DNA of 64,000 nucleotides from Diplolepis rosae. Its lineage: Eukaryota > Arthropoda > Insecta > Hymenoptera > Diplolepididae. Positions 33,831 to 45,465 of this stretch are shown in pieces; position 1 is the stretch's first letter; the number at the start of each line of letters is the position of its first letter. Below the pieces are notes generated by a model, which saw only the letters and a list, made by a program, of their open reading frames with translations, was not told the origin of the DNA and searched no databases. The translations under genes were made by a program, and so were the position numbers. The DNA lies in NCBI GenBank assembly GCA_030998225.1, contig JAPYXD010000425.1, positions 496,001 through 560,000 on the forward strand, read 5' to 3'.

Positions 33831-35912
33831 TACTCTCGTGGTCCGGAAACTTGAGAGTGTTACACATTCTTCCCTTATCACCTGTAGCGTGGGTGAAACG
33901 GGGAAGGAGGGGGGTCATTCGTTCAATCCTGAGTGCTGTGGTTACATGAAGTTCTCTCAGTGCTTAGCACAGTGATCCCAGAATGCGTAAGATTTTTTCT
34001 CCCACCACGTTCCCGCGTGTAAGCAACACATATAAACGCGTCGTGTCGATGTATCCTCGCTCCATCGCTTGTTTGCACGCTTGCAAATAGAGAATTGGAT
34101 GATTGCCACTGCTTCTTCGTTTTCTCTCGGCTTCGCTTCGGCTCTTGGGTTCGGTACTGTTGGTTCGTCGAAAGTCGAGAATTGCCGAGGATGCACGATT
34201 GTAACATGTATATTTTCAGATTTCATGCTGTCGGTTATTGAGTGGAAATTGAGAATTGTGTTTCTCTCAACTTTCTCGACATCGTGCAATAGAGGCACGA
34301 AACATACGACAATTTTAAATATATGAAATATGTTGTTTAAGATATTATATTTCTTTTTTTGAAATTTTTAGAAAATATCCCTAAAATAAATATCTGAAAA
34401 ATCCTGTCAAATTATTTAAGGGTTTTAACACGTTAAATGTGAAAAATTTGAATCAATATATACATTTAAAACATTTTTAGCTTTTCAAAAATCAAAGCTT
34501 CAATTAGTAATTACGAATTTCCATACTTCTTAACAAATTCGTACATTTAAACAATTTTCAGTTGGCAAGTTATTTTTCATTGAGAAGAGATGTACATAAA
34601 ATTTATGTTTGAAATTTCCATTCTTAGTTTTATGTTAGAAATATTTTCATCTCAAGTTTTAGTAGCCTAATTGCAAATAAAAACCTGTAAATTTCGCAGA
34701 TAAAATCGGTAAATTCTGTAGATTAAATATACAAATTATACAAATGGAAAATATATTTTCTTTTAGTTCAATCTATTAATTTTACAAATACAGTTAGTCA
34801 GTTTACGGGCTATGTCGTAGATTCTGCAGATGAAAAATGTATATTCTATATATTCTATCTGTTTTTGTACAAAAAAATTCTGTATATTCTACAGTTTTGA
34901 AAACTATAATTTCAGTAGACTAAATCCTTTGTATATATACCAGAAGCAAATTTTTTGTATGCGAACCTTTTAAAATAAATGTCTTGCTGTTTAGAATTTG
35001 AAAAAATTATTGTAGTGTCCAAACTATTATTTAACTACAAACATACTCATTCTGCGGCTATATGCAGAAAAATTAAAGTATTTGGTTCATCTTGTTACAT
35101 TGTAAAAAGATTTTAAAACTCCAAAACAAATTTTTATGCTTAATCCAAAGTCTATAAATGTTCAATGTCTCTAATCGAAATATTAAGTGAAAGATTTTCA
35201 AGCTCTAGAGATCAACCACTTATTTAATAAGACATTTCAAATTTTCCCACAATTTTACAAAATCTTATAAATCTTTATTTTAGGCCATTTTTGTTTTGAA
35301 ATATTCAAGAAATACGTGTAATTATTTTAATTAAATACTTTGAAAACTTTTGCAATTGGCTGATCTGGCAAATTTGTTGAAAAATTTGAACGTTAATCGA
35401 AAAATCTTCCAATGAAATTCAAAGTCAAGAAATGTTGCTCAGGTCGAAAAACAATATAGTTTACACCGGATTTGCATTTAAATTTAATATTAATTTAATG
35501 TGGTCTAAGTACAAATTTTTAATTAAAAAAATTAATTGCTGTACTTTAATTTATTCATGATTGTATGGAATATGATTGCCATTGTCACTTCGTATTCTGT
35601 CGGCTTAGCTTCGGCTCTTCGGTTCGGTATTGTTGGTTCGTAGAAAGTCGAGGATTGTCGAGAATGCACGATTGCAACTTGTATTTTTTCGCCGGCTTGG
35701 CTAATTTCAAGATTTCAAGATTTGGAGGATTTGGAGGTTGAGGTCGTATTCTGTCACTTTTGTTTACAAAATTTGACAACTCCAACAAAGGCTTGAAAAC
35801 ATTGACGTTTGAAGTCTTGAAATATGATATGTTAATTACTTTCAGGACATTTTACAGGATGTTTTCGAGTGTGTAATCTACAGACAATATATGATAAGTT
35901 ACTGGAGATTTA

Positions 35913-36763
35913 TAATGTTGTTATATATTCAATATATTACATAAGAAAAGTGGAGGTTAGGTTTAAAGTATATATTTCATACTCAAGTCTCAAGTGGTTT
36001 TAAATTTTGAAATTTCATGGTTCATTTTTCAAATGATTTAAAATATTGCAAATTTAGAATAATACTAATTATATTTTTTATACATTTATTCAGTTAGTCA
36101 ACATTTATTTTAATGATATTTTCGTAAAGAAGCATGAAAATTAAAAAATTTTTAATTTATAACAATCTATTAATATTTAAAATTTTGTTTTGCATAAGTA
36201 CTTTCTTAAATTTTCATTAAATTAAATATTAAATATTTATAATATTTTCAATGAAAATAGAGCATATATATGAAATATAATATTGTTTATCCCTATACTG
36301 ATATAAGAATTTTAAGCAATTAATAGTTTTGTAAATTTTTAATAAAAAAACTTGTAGTTATATTATTAAGTTTTTTCTCTCAAAATTGTTGTTTTTATTA
36401 TTTTATATATATGCTCTATTTTCATTGAAAATATTATAAATATTTAATATTTAATTTAATGAAAATTTAAGAAAGTACTTATGCAAAAAAAAATTTTAAT
36501 ATGAATAGACTGTTATTATAAATTACAAATTTTTTAGTTTTCATGCTTCTTCACGAAAATGTCATTAAAATAAATGTCGACTAACTGAATAAATGTATAA
36601 TAAATATAATTAGTATTATTCTAAATTTGCAATATTTTAAATCAATTGAAAAATGAAACACGAAATTTCAAAATTTAAAACCACTTGAGACTTGAGAATG
36701 AAATATATACTTTAAACCTAACCTCCACTTTTCTTATGTAATATATTGAATATATAACAACTT
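35913..36763. mobile_element. 850-bp palindromic element in the hAT-like left arm
   Basis: The left end ATGTTGTTATATATTCAATA pairs with the right end near 36763. The arms of about 380 bases include AGTGGAGGTTAGGTTTAAAG inverted near 36700, and ATAGAGCATATATATG near 36260 inverted near 36410, around a spacer of about 100 bases. The opposite (right) arm of the host foldback is continuous at this place (39811-39830), so it is an insertion. A TA target is likely, but the two flanking copies differ (TATA/TTTA). Confidence 0.75.
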
Positions 36764-37099
36764 TACACGGAAAGAATAAGTACTGGGAAATTTACATGAC
36801 AGAGTGCTCGACGTTCAGATACTTTCAAAAGTTACTTAAAACTAGAAGTACTGTTCTTGTACAATTAGATCAATAATCCTGGAAAAAGTATAGAACTTTC
36901 CAAAAGTATATTCAGTAGAAAGTCCGTGAAAATTCTGAGTACGCAAAATATATAATGTCTATGAATCATTTGAGAAAATACAGTTCAAAGATTGGATATT
37001 TTTACGAATTATTATGAAATTCTGAATATAGGCAGATAGAGCTCGCACATCACTCGTGCATGAAAACTTCAAAGTCAGTTAATGAAATTTTTATGGACA

Positions 37100-39048
37100 A
37101 GGGTAAATGTGCCAATTACTGCGGGTCGAAAATCAAGACGGCTTTTAAAGTTAAAAAAAATGATTTTGCGATGAAAAAGTCGTCGCGAATTAATTTTTAA
37201 AGCAGTATTTGGTATTAAGTAAGTAGCATGCAGTCCTTAAACCCTGAAAAGAAACCAGATTTACTTAAAAAATGCGAATATAAAAAAAATGTTCCATGTA
37301 GGTATTACTGCGGGTTTGCATGAATTACTGCGCACCAATTACTGCGGAATCCCCAATTACTGCGCTCCAACTGCTGCGGAAACCCAAATTTCTGCGCGCG
37401 TAATACTGCGATATTATTTTGAGTGAACTTACAATTAATTTAGGAGTGTTGAACATTTTATTTAATCTCAATTATAAAAAGTAAACACGACGAACCATTT
37501 GTAACAAATTAAGATTAATAATTTTATTAATTTTATTTAATTTAACTTAAAATTATATCACTTGAGTTCCTCTTGCATCTTTAGCAACGATTAAGGAGTG
37601 TTGAACATTTTATTTAAACTAAATTATAAAAAGTGAACATGAAGCATTTTTAACAAATTAAGATTAAATAATATTATAACTCTTATTTAATTTACCTTAA
37701 AATTATATTACTTGACTTCCTCTTGCCTCATTAGCAACGATTTTGGAGTTTTCAACATTGTGTTTAATCTCAATTATAAAAAGTAAGCATAACGAAGCAT
37801 TTGTAATAAATTGAAAGGTTATGCAGTGCCGCCTGACAGATCGCAGTAATTCATACACCTATGAAAATCATATACCAAATACTGTTTTGGTAAAAAAATG
37901 ATTAAAAAACGTATTTTTTGTTATTTTGCATAAATATTTAGAAAAATAAGATATTTACTTTGCAAAAAATAATATCACAATAAATATTTTATTTTCAGAA
38001 ACGGAATTATAACAAGTTTTTCAGAACGTGTTCATGGCCTGTCAACAAATCTAAGCATTAAAACTATGGGAATCGGGAACATGAGAGTTTCAAATTGCAA
38101 TCAATTAGCTACAAATATCGTAACTATTGATAATTCGTTGATACTTATTATGCTTGGATTAGAAATTAATTGTTTTAATCTCTTTGAGATTAAACACAAT
38201 GTTGAAAACTCCAAAATCGTTGCTAATGAGGCAAGAGGAAGTCAAGTAATATAATTTTAAGGTAAATTAAATAAGAGTTATAATATTATTTAATCTTAAT
38301 TTGAAAAAATGCTTCATGTTCACTTTTTATAATTTAGTTTAAATAAAATGTTCAACACTCCTTAATCGTTGCTAAAGATGCAAGAGGAACTCAAGTGATA
38401 TAATTTTAAGTTAAATTAAATAAAATTAATAAAATTATTAATCTTAATTTGTTACAAATGGTTCGTCGTGTTTACTTTTTATAATTGAGATTAAATAAAA
38501 TGTTCAACACTCCTAAATTAATTGTAAGTTCACTCAAAATAATATCGCAGTATTACGCGCGCAGAAATTTGGGTTTCCGCAACAGTTGGAGCGCAGTAAT
38601 TGGGGATTCCGCAGTAATTGGTGCGCAGTAATTCATGCAAACCCGCAGTAATACACGGAGAAAAATGGAGATCAGGAGAATACGAACGATTACTGAGAAT
38701 TAAGAATGATTACTATAAAAGAGAAGAGAGTATTTGACAGCACAAGACTGATTCCCAAACAGTGTAACACTCTCTTCTGTCATCTAATAATTTTTCCTAT
38801 TTTCCAGTAATCACCCATATTTCTCTGATCTCCATTTTTCTCCGTGTACCTACATGGAACATTTTTTTTATATTCGCATTTCTTAAGTAAATCTGGTTTC
38901 TTTTCAGGGTTTAAGGACTGCATGCTACTTACTTAATACCAAATACCGCTTTAAAAATTAATTCGCGACGACTTTTTCATCGCAAAATCATTTTTAACTT
39001 TAAAAGCCGTCTTGATTTTCGACCCGCAGTAATTGGCACATTTACCCT
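37100..39048. mobile_element. palindromic element with an ATTACTGCG repeat array
   Basis: Ends AGGGTAAATGTGCCAATTAC and its inverse. Arms of about 670 bases pair closely across a spacer of about 410 bases (37776-38185). Each arm has two copies of a unit of about 170 bases starting GTGTTGAACATTTTATTTAA. The outer arm also holds at least six copies of TACTGCG or close variants (37113-37410) in a 100-base cluster, mirrored at 38530-38655 and 39022. Such subterminal clusters are typical of transposase binding sites. No ORF was recognised; the 62-codon ORF at 38066 has no known motif. Target duplication not resolved. Confidence 0.78.
38654..38846. mobile_element. 193-bp MITE in the palindrome's right arm
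   Basis: Flanked by TA (38652-38653, 38847-38848). Inverted repeats start CACGGAGAAAAATGGAGATC. The left arm of the host palindrome (about 37293-37306) shows the empty site with a single TA, so the MITE entered after the palindrome formed. Non-coding. Confidence 0.92.
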
Positions 39049-40649
39049 ACTATTTTATTGATTTTTATTACAAATTATATTACCGCTGTTGAAATTAATA
39101 TTACGCTGATAGGATTCGAACCTTAACTTTTACCTAACCTACATGTATAACGCAGTCTAACCTTATAAATTAAACCGCACGGCTACTGAAGCACTTGCAA
39201 TACTTCTCAAAAAATGTTGGGTACATTTTATCCTTTGAAAATGCAGGGCCGTGTAAGAAATTGCTACGCCTTGTTTCGCCATCAATTTTATATAAGGCTA
39301 AGAAAAGTTTTTAGATGAAGAGACTTTTAATAAATTAATGACTGAATTCTAAAATATCAAATATAAGAATTTCATAATTTCTGAAGTTTATGTCAATTTA
39401 CAAAGTAATAAAAATTTTGCGTATCTAAAAAACTGACATTGACATCTGCGAATCGTACCACTAAAAATTTCACAAGACTTTCAAGCGCAGTCCAAGAATT
39501 TTTCTTTGATTTGTATAGCAGGTATTCATCTCTTCCTAATCAAACTATTCTATCCAAACTCTTTTAAAACGTGAAGCACTCTTTAGAAGAAGTATTATTT
39601 ACCTTTCTATAAATTTTTCAAAAACTATACAATAAAATTTGAAAGAATTTCATTCATTGACTGTGCTTGAATTAATCTAGGACATTCTTTCTTTTTTTCG
39701 ATGAAGTTCTAAGCTTCTTAATAAAAAGTATATAGGATCTTCGGAAAAATTTGCCCTGTCCTAAAGTCGAGGACTGTCAAGTAAATTTCCCAGTACTTAT
39801 TTTTTCCGTGTATAGACCTCCAGTAACTTATCATATATTGTCTGCAGATTACACACTCGAAAACATCCTGTAAAATGTCCTGAAAGTAATTAACATATCA
39901 TATTTCAAGACTTCAAACGTTAATGTTTTCAAGCCTTTGTTGGAGTTGTCAAATTTTGTAAACAAAAGTGACAGAATACGACACCAACCTCCAAATCTTG
40001 AAATCTTGAAATTAGCCAAGCCGGCGAAAAAATACAAGTTGCAATCGTGCATTCTCGACAATCCTCGACTTTCTACGAACCAACAATACCGAACCGAAGA
40101 GCCGAAGCTAAGCCGACAGAATACGAAGTGACAATGGCAATCATATTCCATACAATCATGAATAAATTAAAGTACAGCAATTAATTTTTTTAATTAAAAA
40201 TTTGTACTTAGACCACATTAAATTAATATTAAATTTAAATGCAAATCCGGTGTAAACTATATTGTTTTTCGACCTGAGCAACATTTCTTGACTTTGAATT
40301 TCATTGGAAGATTTTTCGATTAACGTTCAAATTTTTCAACAAATTTGCCAGATCAGCCAATTGCAAAAGTTTTCAAAGTATTTAATTAAAATAATTACAC
40401 GTATTTCTTGAATATTTCAAAACAAAAATGGCCTAAACAAGCGATGGAGCGGGGATACATCGACACGCCACGTTTATATGTATTGCTTACACGCGGGAAC
40501 GTGGTGGGAGAAAAAATCTTACGCATTCTGGGATCACTGGCTTAGCAGTATTTTAATCGAGCGTAAGTGACGGGTGTGAATAGTGGTGCATCTCTTTGGA
40601 TTTACAGTGGTGTTATTTGCAAAAATTTATATAAATTTTGCGCAAGATA

Positions 40650-41482
40650 ATGGAGTCATCTACACCTGCGATATCCGTCTACCTAGTGCTGGGTCACCTG
40701 CTCAAAAATAGACACGAGTGTTTGGAAACAAGGGGGTAAGTGAAAACTTCCTGTCAGTGTTGCCGTTGTGTCAGGACAAAAATCAGGAGCTTCTATCAGG
40801 AGATTTGGAAATAAATCAGCAGATTAGAAAAATTAAGAATTTATTTATAATGATATTAGGTACGGTTTATCATTTAATTTTTCTTATATATATTCAAATT
40901 AGGTCTTTTTAGTAATGAAATTTTTTAATTTCTTTTTCGAACATAAATTTATTTGTCAGCACCTTCATATTTATATAACAGTTCTTCTAAATAATTAAAA
41001 TGAATTTATATTTTATTAAATAAACCAATAAAATAATGTCATTATACGCCAAATTGCAAGATAACGAGGATTAAACTGCGGACCATAATATGTTACAAAG
41101 TACCAATTACTAAAGCCTCTGTATATTTTTGTATACTACATATCACGCTATATGACTAAACTAAATCAACATTTCTTTTAAGTTATGATTCGATGAACAT
41201 ATTACGTGTCATTGTTATGTTCGGAATCAGGAGATGGCCGCACCTGGGGATTCTCCACGAGGCGAAGCCCAAGCCCTACTCTCGCGCAAAGTGGGTGCAG
41301 GAGTTTACGTGGAACGAGGAAGCCTTCCGATATGACGTCAGGGGCTTTTGGGCCGTGGTGAGCTATTTTCGACTCATTTTTAGTCGTACTGAGATATTAT
41401 TTCTATGTCTTACCCACTTGTCTTAATTATTGTAACTCCGTTTTTCTAGCTGGGTTACGCGCACCCTCTTTTTGTAAGCTGA
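40650..41482 (+). CDS. possible three-exon ORF antisense to the giant LTR element
   Basis: Exon 1 (40650-40735) starts MESSTPAISVYLVLGH and ends at GTAAGT. Exon 2 (41231-41357) follows AATCAG and codes for RWPHLGILHEAKPKP and FTWNEEAFRYDVRGFWAV before GTGAGC. Exon 3 (41450-41482) follows a TTTTTCTAG acceptor and ends LGYAHPLFVS then TGA. All three joins keep phase, giving 80 residues. Exon 2 is clearly richer in GC than its surroundings. I do not recognise the protein. It lies beyond the 3' end of the retroelement pol on the opposite strand. It could be an accessory antisense gene, a captured host exon set, or chance; there is no homology evidence. Confidence 0.35.
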
Positions 41483-41628
41483 GGGTTTCTCGAGACGCGG
41501 GAGCTGTGGCAGGGTTTTACCAGACACGGTGGTGAGATGAAGGCCTAGTAAGTTGTGTTGTTTTTTTATCTTTTTTTTTTTATATATATATAGGTTTGCA
41601 GCCTCTTTATTCTATTCTTATTTTAGTG

Positions 41629-42912
41629 CTAAAGCCGAGTTGCCGCGTTACCCTGCATCCATCGGGATCCAGCCCAAGGACAGGGACCTTCAGCTGGTGT
41701 GGATCCAAGAACATGGAAGATCAAAAGCTTGTCAGCGCGCTTCATGCAGCGCTCTCCAAACTCGACCTCTAAGATTACGTTGTTATTTTCAGTAAACCCT
41801 ACAATGGTGAATGGTCCTTCTCTCCTACTGTCGAATGTCCCTTCCCTAACTTCCTTTATCGCGTAGACTTGGTCGCCTGTTTTACCCTTCAAGGGTCGCG
41901 ACTTTCGATCTTAGAATTTTTTTGAGCGTTGTTTGGCTTCTACCAAATTCCGCGCCACAATTTTCTGTATTTCCGATAGTCGGACTATCAGGTCACGCAA
42001 GTAGGAGCCGTAGGTTTCCAGTTCCTCGCCCTACGGAAAGGAACTGGGGATCCTGGCTATTCACCCAAACACAAGCTCATAGGGTGTAAAATTGGTTGCC
42101 TCGTGAACCGAGGTGTTATAAGCGAACATTGCGAATGGTAGCAGACGATCCCAGTCGTCGTAGTCGCTCGCATAATGTTTGATATAATCGGTTAGTACAA
42201 TATGACTTCTTTCCAACGATCCGTCGGTCTGAGGTCGACAGCCTGAAGTCGTCAGCTGTTTGACATTGAACAGCCTTTCCAATTTCCTCATGAGTTTGCT
42301 CACAAAACTTCCACCTCTGTCCGTAAGTATGGCTCTGGGAACGCCATATTGCGAAAAGAGTTTTGTCGCGACGGCCTGCGCGATGGTGGTTGTCTTGAGG
42401 TTTGGTATACGAACCGCGGTGCATTATTTGCTGAAATTGTCCTGCATCGTAAGAATGTGGCGATTCCCGTGAGGAGTTGTGGGTAGTTTTCCGACGGTGT
42501 CGAGGGACACTTTGTCAAATGGCTCGGCCGGAGTGTCGGTAATGAGCATGGGCTCTCGGGTCCGAGTACGCACGAGTTTCTGTTCGAAACAACTTTTGCA
42601 GCCTTGGATAAACTCCGTGATCTGATCTCGCAATCTGGGCCAGGTATATCGCTACATGATTCTTCTATAGGTCTTAGTTATGCCCTTGTGGCCTCCTATG
42701 AGGCTGCTGTAGTATTCTTCAATTATCTTGGGCCTCAATTCAGGAGGTGGGACTTGAATTTTTCCGTGGCAAAGTGTGACAGTTATGTCACCACCCCGGA
42801 ATACTTTGGATAAAATGTCCGTCATTTTATTCTGCGGTAAAGGGCCCAGGAGGTCTCCTGAATTTGCAATTCGAACCGTTGTTTGTTTTTCCCGTTTTAG
42901 GGCCAGTGTCAC
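41629..42912 (-). pseudogene. giant LTR element: integrase relic
   Basis: On the minus strand, 42912-42652 includes the zinc-finger start GGHKGITKTYRR, and a TAG is followed by FIQGCKSCFEQK (HHCC domain). The catalytic core begins EPFDKVSLDTVGKLP (about 42525). A frameshift near 42430 moves into another frame, and the core resumes at 42303-42061 with SGCRPQTDGSLERSH, which holds the Glu, and FAMFAYNTSVHEATNFTPYE. The C-terminal part is 41892-41629 (KGKTGDQVYAIKE; GPFTIVGF). Integrase inserts the cDNA copy. It is broken by at least two frameshifts and one stop. Confidence 0.82.
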
Positions 42913-43067
42913 AGGGTCACATCCTTCCAGTCAATTTCGTCAAAGTGTCGTTTCTTCACTATGATCGAATAAGTCTTGTACTGACCATGCGGAGTGACAG
43001 CTTCGAAATAGCGTTTGTTGGCTCGCAGTCTTTAGATAAAAATGTGCGTAATTATCTCGTCGATAAG

Positions 43068-43736
43068 TCAGTGGTTCGGTCCGCTCGTGCCTGATATTGG
43101 GCATACTTGTACACGGATACATGGAGGTGCACTCTTCGGCGGGGATCCGCCCTTCGTACCTTCGATGCGTAGCTCGAGGCTGGAAAGAACACTATGAGAC
43201 CTGTACACAGGAGGATCGGAGTCTTCACTACTATCATCGCTGGAAGATCGCTCGCTCTCTGAAGATGATTCTCGGCTATCTGTAAGTGCTTTTGGGGCTT
43301 CCCTTGCCCCTCGATGCCGGGAGACCCTCTTTGCGATACAACTCTCGTTCAGACTCGAGTCTGCTTGACCTAGCGGTGGCGTGTAAGGGTTGTCGGTACT
43401 CGTTCTTCGCACCGTGGATGACGACCCGGGAGGCCTTCCTCTTCGTTTGGGAATAGCAGCTGTGTATTCGACTTCCTTTTGCGTAGTAGCCGCGATGGTT
43501 TTAGATTTGGCGGGTTTAAACGCGGTTGACCTCGTGATTGAAGGCTTACCTTTCATTAATGATGGGTTTGGTTTAACGGTAACTTCTTTTTTCGCCTTAG
43601 CCGCTTTCGTAGGGCGCGGGACATGACCGGAAGTACTGGGTGCTATTTGCATGGTTCCAGGTCTGGTCTGTTGAGTGACCGACCTAGTAACAGGTTTCGA
43701 TCTTTCCGCCTCTACCTTGTTGCGAATGACCAGCAC
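43068..43736 (-). pseudogene. giant LTR element: low-complexity pol/gag linker region
   Basis: A 222-codon minus-strand frame overlapping the end of gag by about 25 bases, so it could be reached by frameshifting. It is rich in Lys, Ser, Thr and Pro (KAAKAKKEVTVKP; SSSESERSSSDDSSEDSD). There is no protease DSG/DTG motif or RT motif. It runs into a deletion that removes protease, RT and RNase H before the integrase. It may be the N-terminal part of the pol polyprotein or the gag C-terminus. Confidence 0.55.
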
Positions 43737-44602
43737 CTGCTTGCGAGTTCCAGTAGAGCCTGTCCCTGTCTGTTCTTGTTATTTTGGAGTTGCTTTTCCT
43801 CTGGGACGGGGCGTTGGATCGATTCATTACTAGCTTTCTCCGAGTATTTTTGCCTTTCTTCAGCGTGCAAGGCATGCTCGAACACCGCGCTGAGATTCTT
43901 TGGATTTCGGGTATCAACAAAAATGGATATGCCATCAGGGAGGCCCCTAATGAAAGCGTCTAAAGCACAGTCGATTACTGGCTTCATCATACTGGCGCTT
44001 TCTTTGGTGTGTCCGTACGTGCCCGTATATTTTTCTTCTATCGCGTGTCTAGCGCCACTCAGAAGACCCTGTACGCGGTCGTTATAATCGCTCACGGTTT
44101 CCGATTGTTTCATCCGGAGGTTGACAATAGATTCGAAGTACCATTGGTACTTTTTCGTCGGCGCGAATCTTTTCTTCAGGTGCGCTATTAAGTCCTTTAC
44201 CCTAGAGAATTGTTTATCGCGAACGCTTTCGCGAGCAACGCCCTTGAGTTTGGCTAATACGGCTTTGATGAAGCCGGGTTCCGTTGCCTCTGCTACGAAT
44301 ACTGCTCCGTTGGAGATGTCTTGTAAAAATTCTTTTAGAGCTGGATTTTTACCGTCGAATTGGGGGATGTGATATGTACTCTGCTGCATAGTCATGCACT
44401 CTAGTACCGATGCCATTGCCGCACTCGTATTTAAATTGAGGTAGGACGCGGAAGTCGGAATATTCGCTGGGTCTCCGGTTAGTGAATCTGAGACGCTTTG
44501 ATTCAAGGGCATTTGAGTGTCTTGTTCGGATTCCGTTCCCATGTCGTTTCTACCATGGTCATCTCCATGTTGGAATGTGTTTCGATCTGCGTTTCTAGGC
44601 AT
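43712..44602 (-). CDS. gag: giant LTR element: gag polyprotein
   Basis: 296 residues on the minus strand from the ATG at 44602, uninterrupted. The middle part fits a Ty3/gypsy gag capsid: IPQFDGKNPALKEFLQDI, then ARESVRDKQFSRVKDLIAHL, FAPTKKYQWYFESIVNLRMK, and IRGLPDGISIFVDTRNPKNL. These match the family pattern of a dimerising capsid without an obvious CCHC knuckle in this frame. Gag packages the RNA into particles in the cytoplasm. The start lies about 1.6 kb inside the right LTR, so the leader is long. This is the only intact retroelement ORF in the element. Confidence 0.75.
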   Translation of the reverse strand: MPRNADRNTFQHGDDHGRNDMGTESEQDTQMPLNQSVSDSLTGDPANIPTSASYLNLNTSAAMASVLECMTMQQSTYHIPQFDGKNPALKEFLQDISNGAVFVAEATEPGFIKAVLAKLKGVARESVRDKQFSRVKDLIAHLKKRFAPTKKYQWYFESIVNLRMKQSETVSDYNDRVQGLLSGARHAIEEKYTGTYGHTKESASMMKPVIDCALDAFIRGLPDGISIFVDTRNPKNLSAVFEHALHAEERQKYSEKASNESIQRPVPEEKQLQNNKNRQGQALLELASRCWSFATR

Positions 44603-45228
44603 ATTGTAGCGGCACGAAAAACTATGGACTTAATATATATGTAAGACCACCCCGGAATATATTGTAATACTTACTCCTACATTCATGTATATATATATAT
44701 GATACAATAGCTTATAATCTACGCCTTAAATTGTAAGACAGGGATGGGTGCTATAGTAGAGAACGCTGGCAGCCCTGCACAGGTTGTTTATTTATAACCT
44801 TGGTTACGCTTTTGCGTATGCTGGTTGTAAGGTAATTATAGATACCTGAATATCTGTTCTAATTGTACAGGAATGCTCCACGTTTCTATGATTATAAGCC
44901 CATTATACCTGGATAGGGAAGTAAAACCTTGCAATCGAAAGTTGAAAACACAACTGCAATTTTGGCCAGTGTAAGGCTTTATGTTTTTAATTTCTTTGTT
45001 CTTTAAGTCCGGACTGAAGTTCGGAGCCACCAACGATCTTGTTCTTCTCTATGTTCTGCGGACTTATTGTTTCCGCTCACTTGGAACCTCCGTCTCTGAG
45101 TCAGAAGACAAGTTGATTATGGACGACTCGGATTCTGAGCTTAGATCTATTGTATGAACTTCTGGTTTCGGATCAGATTTTTCTGAAGGTTGGGGTTTAG
45201 ATAGGATAAATATGGACAAGGCGTTCTG

Positions 45229-45465
45229 CGAGGTTTCAATTCCTTCGGCGGATTATCGCGGGAACAGAATTGAAACTGTCAAACCTGGTACCCCCGGCGT
45301 AGATATCGCGGCGGTTCACCAGTTTTGCACAAAACACTTGTAAGGAATATTCAAATTGAGAGGTTTCAGTTCCTTCGGCGGATTATCGCGGGAATAGAAC
45401 TGAAATTTTCAAAATTGGCACCCCCTGCGGAGCTATTGCGGCGGTTCACCAGTTTTTCTCAATTT
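45229..45465. repeat. tandem duplication (~130-bp spacing) in the retroelement leader
   Basis: GAGGTTTCAATTCCTTCGGC at 45229 recurs, with one change, at 45359. GCGGCGGTTCACCAGTTTT is shared at the end of both units. Each unit is about 105 bases with near-identical ends. It lies in the leader between the right LTR and gag. The rest of 44603-46220 has short GTCACT-rich repeats (45760-46160) and no ORF of note. Confidence 0.7.

Larger units (their letters stand above)
36766..39810. mobile_element. TA-flanked TIR element carrying a palindrome
   Basis: Flanked by TA (36764-36765, 39811-39812). Inverted repeats of about 37 bases start CACGGAAAGAATAAGTACTG and CACGGAAAAAATAAGTACTG, with two mismatches. 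Length 3,045 bp including the palindromic element 37100-39048. The remaining 1.1 kb is non-coding. The TA target and CACGG end suggest a Tc1/mariner-related MITE. Confidence 0.82.
33970..40539. mobile_element. hAT-like foldback element with nested insertions
   Basis: 6,570 bp flanked by a perfect 8-bp duplication GCTTAGCA (33962-33969, 40540-40547). Ends are CAGTGATCCCAGAATGCGTA and its inverse. The terminal arms match for about 105 bases, then pair again as 35282-35910 against 39813-40432. The left arm has about 1.2 kb (34073-35281) that the right arm lacks. An 8-bp duplication and CAGTG ends point to hAT. No transposase is present. Three further elements were inserted between or within the arms (35913-36763, 36766-39810 with its contents). 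Confidence 0.88.

Noticed and set aside
37100..38655. Clustered short repeats as a CRISPR array
   Set aside because: Repeats are 7-9 bases with irregular spacing in an insect palindromic transposon; no spacer structure.
35585..40131. Similar ORFs of 64-67 codons in both arms of the hAT-like foldback (35585-35788 minus, 39937-40131 plus)
   Set aside because: They are mirror images of one subterminal repeat, share no known motif and have no splice or start context; a by-product of the palindrome.
33970..40539. Maverick/Polinton-type element because of its long inverted arms
   Set aside because: No DNA polymerase, integrase or capsid gene; the 8-bp duplication (not 6 bp) and CAGTG ends fit hAT instead.
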